The position numbers and the translations under genes were made by a program. Shown one piece after another: positions 6,930 to 8,780 of a stretch of 8,780 bases of DNA. The notes under the pieces are model-generated. The model was not told the DNA's origin. It searched no databases and saw only the letters and a list, made by a program, of their open reading frames with translations. Origin of the DNA: Alphaproteobacteria bacterium (GTDB lineage: Bacteria; Pseudomonadota; Alphaproteobacteria; Rickettsiales; JABSSG01). Location of the stretch: assembly GCA_022600235.1 (NCBI GenBank), contig JAHZKS010000013.1, forward strand, positions 1 to 8,780. The letters run 5' to 3'. Every line of letters starts with the position of its first letter. Position 1 is the first letter of the stretch.

Positions 6930-7964
6930 TCAGTCTTCGTGATTGAAGTTATTTGGAGTGATTTCCAAGTAGCTTTTACCTTCTAGATCCTGATAGACAT
7001 CTTTGTTAATATTGCTTCCGGTAATGATAACTAACACTGATTTTTTCTTTTTTTGATTTTCTAGCCATCTATATGCAGATGCCATAGACAATGCACTTGT
7101 TGGTTCGCATTCAGATTTCGTGATTTCACGTAACCATAATGTCCAATATTCTATTTCTCTTTCTGTAATTTCGTATATGCCATTTAGGCGCTTCACATAC
7201 TCAAAAATTCTTTTACTAATCTCAATAGTTTTTGCTCCATCAGCTATTGTCTCTGGTGATTCTTTTAGGGAATATATTTTATTTGTTTTGTAAGAAATAG
7301 ATGCATCATTAGAATTCTTTGGTTCACCTGCATATAATTCTGTATTTGGAGTTTTTGATTCTGATACTATGACAGTTCCAGATGATATGCTTCCACCACC
7401 AATAGGAAAGAATACGGCATCTAAGTGTTGAGCTTTAAGTTCGTAAAGAGATTCAAGATATACTGTGCCAGATCCAGCTATCATATCATTGTTGTCTGAA
7501 GGGGCCAAAAGTATTGTGCCTTTTTCTTTTGCATCTGATTTAGCTTTTTTTTCTGCTTCTAATCTTGTGTCAGTTAAGACAATATTAGCTCCATATTTTG
7601 CAACTAATTCTTTTTTAATTTTTGAAGTAAATTTTGTTAGGTAGGCTGTGATTCTAATATTAAGAAATTTTTCTGCCGCCCACGCGAGTGCAACTGCATG
7701 ATTACCTGTGCCATAAGTTACAATGTTTTTAGGAGGGTTATTTTGTAAACCTAAAATAGTGTATAAAGCACCTCTAAATTTGAAAGATCCTGTTTTTTGT
7801 AGGTTTTCCATTTTAAAATATATATCATGTCCCATCATTCTATTGAATTTGGGAAATGTTTTTACGGAAGTGTTGCTTAGGTGAGGTTTTAGAGCTAATT
7901 GCGCTCTTTCAATATCTTGCAAAGAAATAGGTGTGGTAAGGTCAGTAGGTTTCTGCGTATTCAT
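6930..7964 (-). CDS. PLP-dependent threonine/serine dehydratase-like enzyme
   Basis: This is a fold-type II PLP enzyme of the threonine/serine ammonia-lyase group, which would deaminate L-Thr or L-Ser to a 2-oxo acid; serine racemase and related ammonia-lyases share the fold. The Schiff-base lysine is K62 in K-T-G-S-F-K-F-R-G-A. The substrate loop reads G-T-G-N-H-A-V (85-91) where S-S-G-N-H-A-Q or similar is usual. The cofactor phosphate loop is G-G-G-S-I-S-S-G (189-196) instead of a tetraglycine. C-E-P-T-S-A (286-291) and T-G-S-N-I (315-319) correspond to the E-P-x-G-A and G-G-N regions. At 344 aa it has no C-terminal ACT-type regulatory domain, so it is unlike biosynthetic, isoleucine-inhibited IlvA. 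The cluster of small changes around cofactor and substrate leaves the reaction open. The ATG has no strong Shine-Dalgarno. It stands 89 nt downstream of the carboxypeptidase gene and one base before znuA. Confidence 0.82.
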   Translation of the reverse strand: MNTQKPTDLTTPISLQDIERAQLALKPHLSNTSVKTFPKFNRMMGHDIYFKMENLQKTGSFKFRGALYTILGLQNNPPKNIVTYGTGNHAVALAWAAEKFLNIRITAYLTKFTSKIKKELVAKYGANIVLTDTRLEAEKKAKSDAKEKGTILLAPSDNNDMIAGSGTVYLESLYELKAQHLDAVFFPIGGGSISSGTVIVSESKTPNTELYAGEPKNSNDASISYKTNKIYSLKESPETIADGAKTIEISKRIFEYVKRLNGIYEITEREIEYWTLWLREITKSECEPTSALSMASAYRWLENQKKKKSVLVIITGSNINKDVYQDLEGKSYLEITPNNFNHED

Positions 7965-8015
7965 AAATATCTACTAATATGAGTATAAAAGAATATTCAA
8001 AAATATTTGATTTAC

Positions 8016-8043
8016 AATATATAAATGCTGTTTTTTCTTTTAA
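8016..8043 (-). promoter_or_regulatory. Weak candidate promoter for the dehydratase-znuA pair
   Basis: On the minus strand TTAAAA (8043-8038) and TATATT (8021-8016) are spaced 16 nt apart, in the 89-nt gap after the carboxypeptidase gene. Transcription would start near 8009, leaving a leader of about 45 nt. The -10 matches five of six consensus bases and the -35 four of six. The gap is almost pure A+T, so chance is a real alternative. An imperfect 17-nt dyad (8010-8026, arms ATTTA/TAAAT) overlaps the -10 box and could be an operator, but it does not match a regulator site I recognise. Confidence 0.25.
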
Positions 8044-8053
8044 CTATTTAGCT

Positions 8054-8780
8054 TTATCGGGAAACTCTATGTTTTTTTACTTTATATAATGAAGTATGTT
8101 GTCGTTTCTTTTGTTTCTCAATATTAAGAGATGCAAACTGAGAATTCATCAGATTAAGCATTTTTAAGTCACGCGATTGATAACTTTTGCCACCCATGAT
8201 TACTCCTATCAAGTTGTGTCCGTCACGTGTAGCTGAAGTTATGATGTTCCATCCTGCTTTTGAAGTGTAACCAGTTTTGAGTCCTTGCGCGCCTTTAAGG
8301 TTTTTTATGACGTAATTATGGCTTTTTATAAGGTTATTTTTATAGAAAAAGCTTTCATGCATAAATAATGGATAGAAAGTTGGGAAATCTCTTTTGATTG
8401 CTATAGCTAGCTTTGCCATGTCATAAGTTGTAGTTTTTTGTTTAGGATGATGCCAACCGGAAGCATTTGTAAAGTGTGTATTATTCATTCCTAATTGTTT
8501 TGCGCGAATGTTCATTATCTTTGCAAATTTCTCTTGGCTTCCAGCAAGAGCTTCTGCAATAACAACAGAAGAATCATTAGCAGACTTAATAATAAGGCTC
8601 ATGATAGCTTCTTTCATTGTAATCGTTCCTCCTGCTCTCAATCCCAGTGCTGATCTAGGCATTCTTGCTGCTTTTCTTGATACACGCAGTTGGGTATCAA
8701 ATGATACTTTGTTTTTTGATATAGCTTCAAATGCTAAGTATATGGTCATCAGTTTCGTAAGTGATGCTGGGTACAGATCG
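8054..8780 (-). CDS. D-alanyl-D-alanine carboxypeptidase (S11 family), 5' end outside window
   Basis: This is a low-molecular-weight penicillin-binding protein of the DacA/DacF type that trims the terminal D-Ala from peptidoglycan stem peptides in the periplasm. The reading frame stays open to the right edge, so the first ATG in the window (8749) is internal. The codons before it encode P-A-S-L-T-K-L-M-T, which holds the catalytic S-x-x-K box (Ser codon 8764-8762, Lys codon 8755-8753). The other two active-site boxes follow: K-S-A-N-D (S-x-N) about 60 residues later, and G-L-K-T-G-Y-T (K-T-G) about 100 residues after that. The visible part is 241 aa; the signal peptide and the residues before S-x-x-K are missing. 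After the catalytic domain the protein ends in a short Lys/Arg-rich tail. The PBP5 C-terminal beta domain and amphipathic anchor are absent. The stop is TAA at 8056-8054. Confidence 0.93.
   Translation of the reverse strand, partial: DLYPASLTKLMTIYLAFEAISKNKVSFDTQLRVSRKAARMPRSALGLRAGGTITMKEAIMSLIIKSANDSSVVIAEALAGSQEKFAKIMNIRAKQLGMNNTHFTNASGWHHPKQKTTTYDMAKLAIAIKRDFPTFYPLFMHESFFYKNNLIKSHNYVIKNLKGAQGLKTGYTSKAGWNIITSATRDGHNLIGVIMGGKSYQSRDLKMLNLMNSQFASLNIEKQKKRQHTSLYKVKKHRVSR

Noticed and set aside
7992..8007. AATATT-TTTG-AATATT hairpin (minus strand) followed by CTTTTAT as a terminator of the carboxypeptidase gene
   Set aside because: The stem has six A-T pairs and no G-C pair, and each arm is itself a palindrome, which is common in such AT-rich spacers.
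1..8780. A new defence, secretion or biosynthetic system
   Set aside because: All eight reading frames belong to recognisable housekeeping or envelope families, and no unexplained long open stretch remains.

Overview
The window is strongly AT-rich and densely coding, and it looks like chromosomal housekeeping DNA from a reduced-genome alphaproteobacterium. A host-associated lineage such as Rickettsiales or Holosporales is the best guess. Three things point there. The N-terminal CxxC followed by a Q-W-x-I-K motif in LptD is of the alphaproteobacterial type, from memory of the family. The lptD-surA-rsmA gene order is kept but pdxA, which sits between surA and rsmA in many proteobacteria, is missing. 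Several proteins are shortened versions of their families. The lineage is inferred from sequence character only. LptD shows that the cell has a Gram-negative outer membrane carrying LPS.

Layout. Positions 1-317 hold a tRNA-Arg(UCU) gene on the minus strand, a possible terminator for it, and a well-formed sigma70-type promoter pointing rightwards at lptD. Positions 318-5987 are five plus-strand genes: lptD (LPS insertion), a surA-like periplasmic chaperone, rsmA (16S rRNA dimethyltransferase, overlapping surA by 8 nt), a patatin-like phospholipase with a probable lipoprotein signal, and a monofunctional biotin protein ligase (birA). The first three form a tight operon. The patatin gene follows after 92 nt and birA after a further 15 nt.

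Positions 5984-8780 are three minus-strand genes that converge on birA, with stop codons that overlap. Reading leftwards from the right edge they are a D-alanyl-D-alanine carboxypeptidase (its 5' end lies outside the window), a fold-type II PLP enzyme of the threonine/serine dehydratase group, and znuA, the periplasmic zinc-binding protein, which starts one base after the dehydratase stop codon.

Four or five of the eight proteins act in the envelope or periplasm: LptD, SurA-like, the patatin lipoprotein, ZnuA and the carboxypeptidase. LptD and SurA are a known functional pair, since SurA helps fold outer-membrane beta-barrels including LptD. I found no mobile element, CRISPR array, toxin-antitoxin pair, defence locus or other new multi-gene system. 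The points worth a second look are family-level oddities: a degenerate parvulin region in SurA, a changed oxyanion loop in the patatin, altered cofactor/substrate loops in the PLP enzyme, an orphan znuA coupled to that enzyme, and the tight convergent junction.
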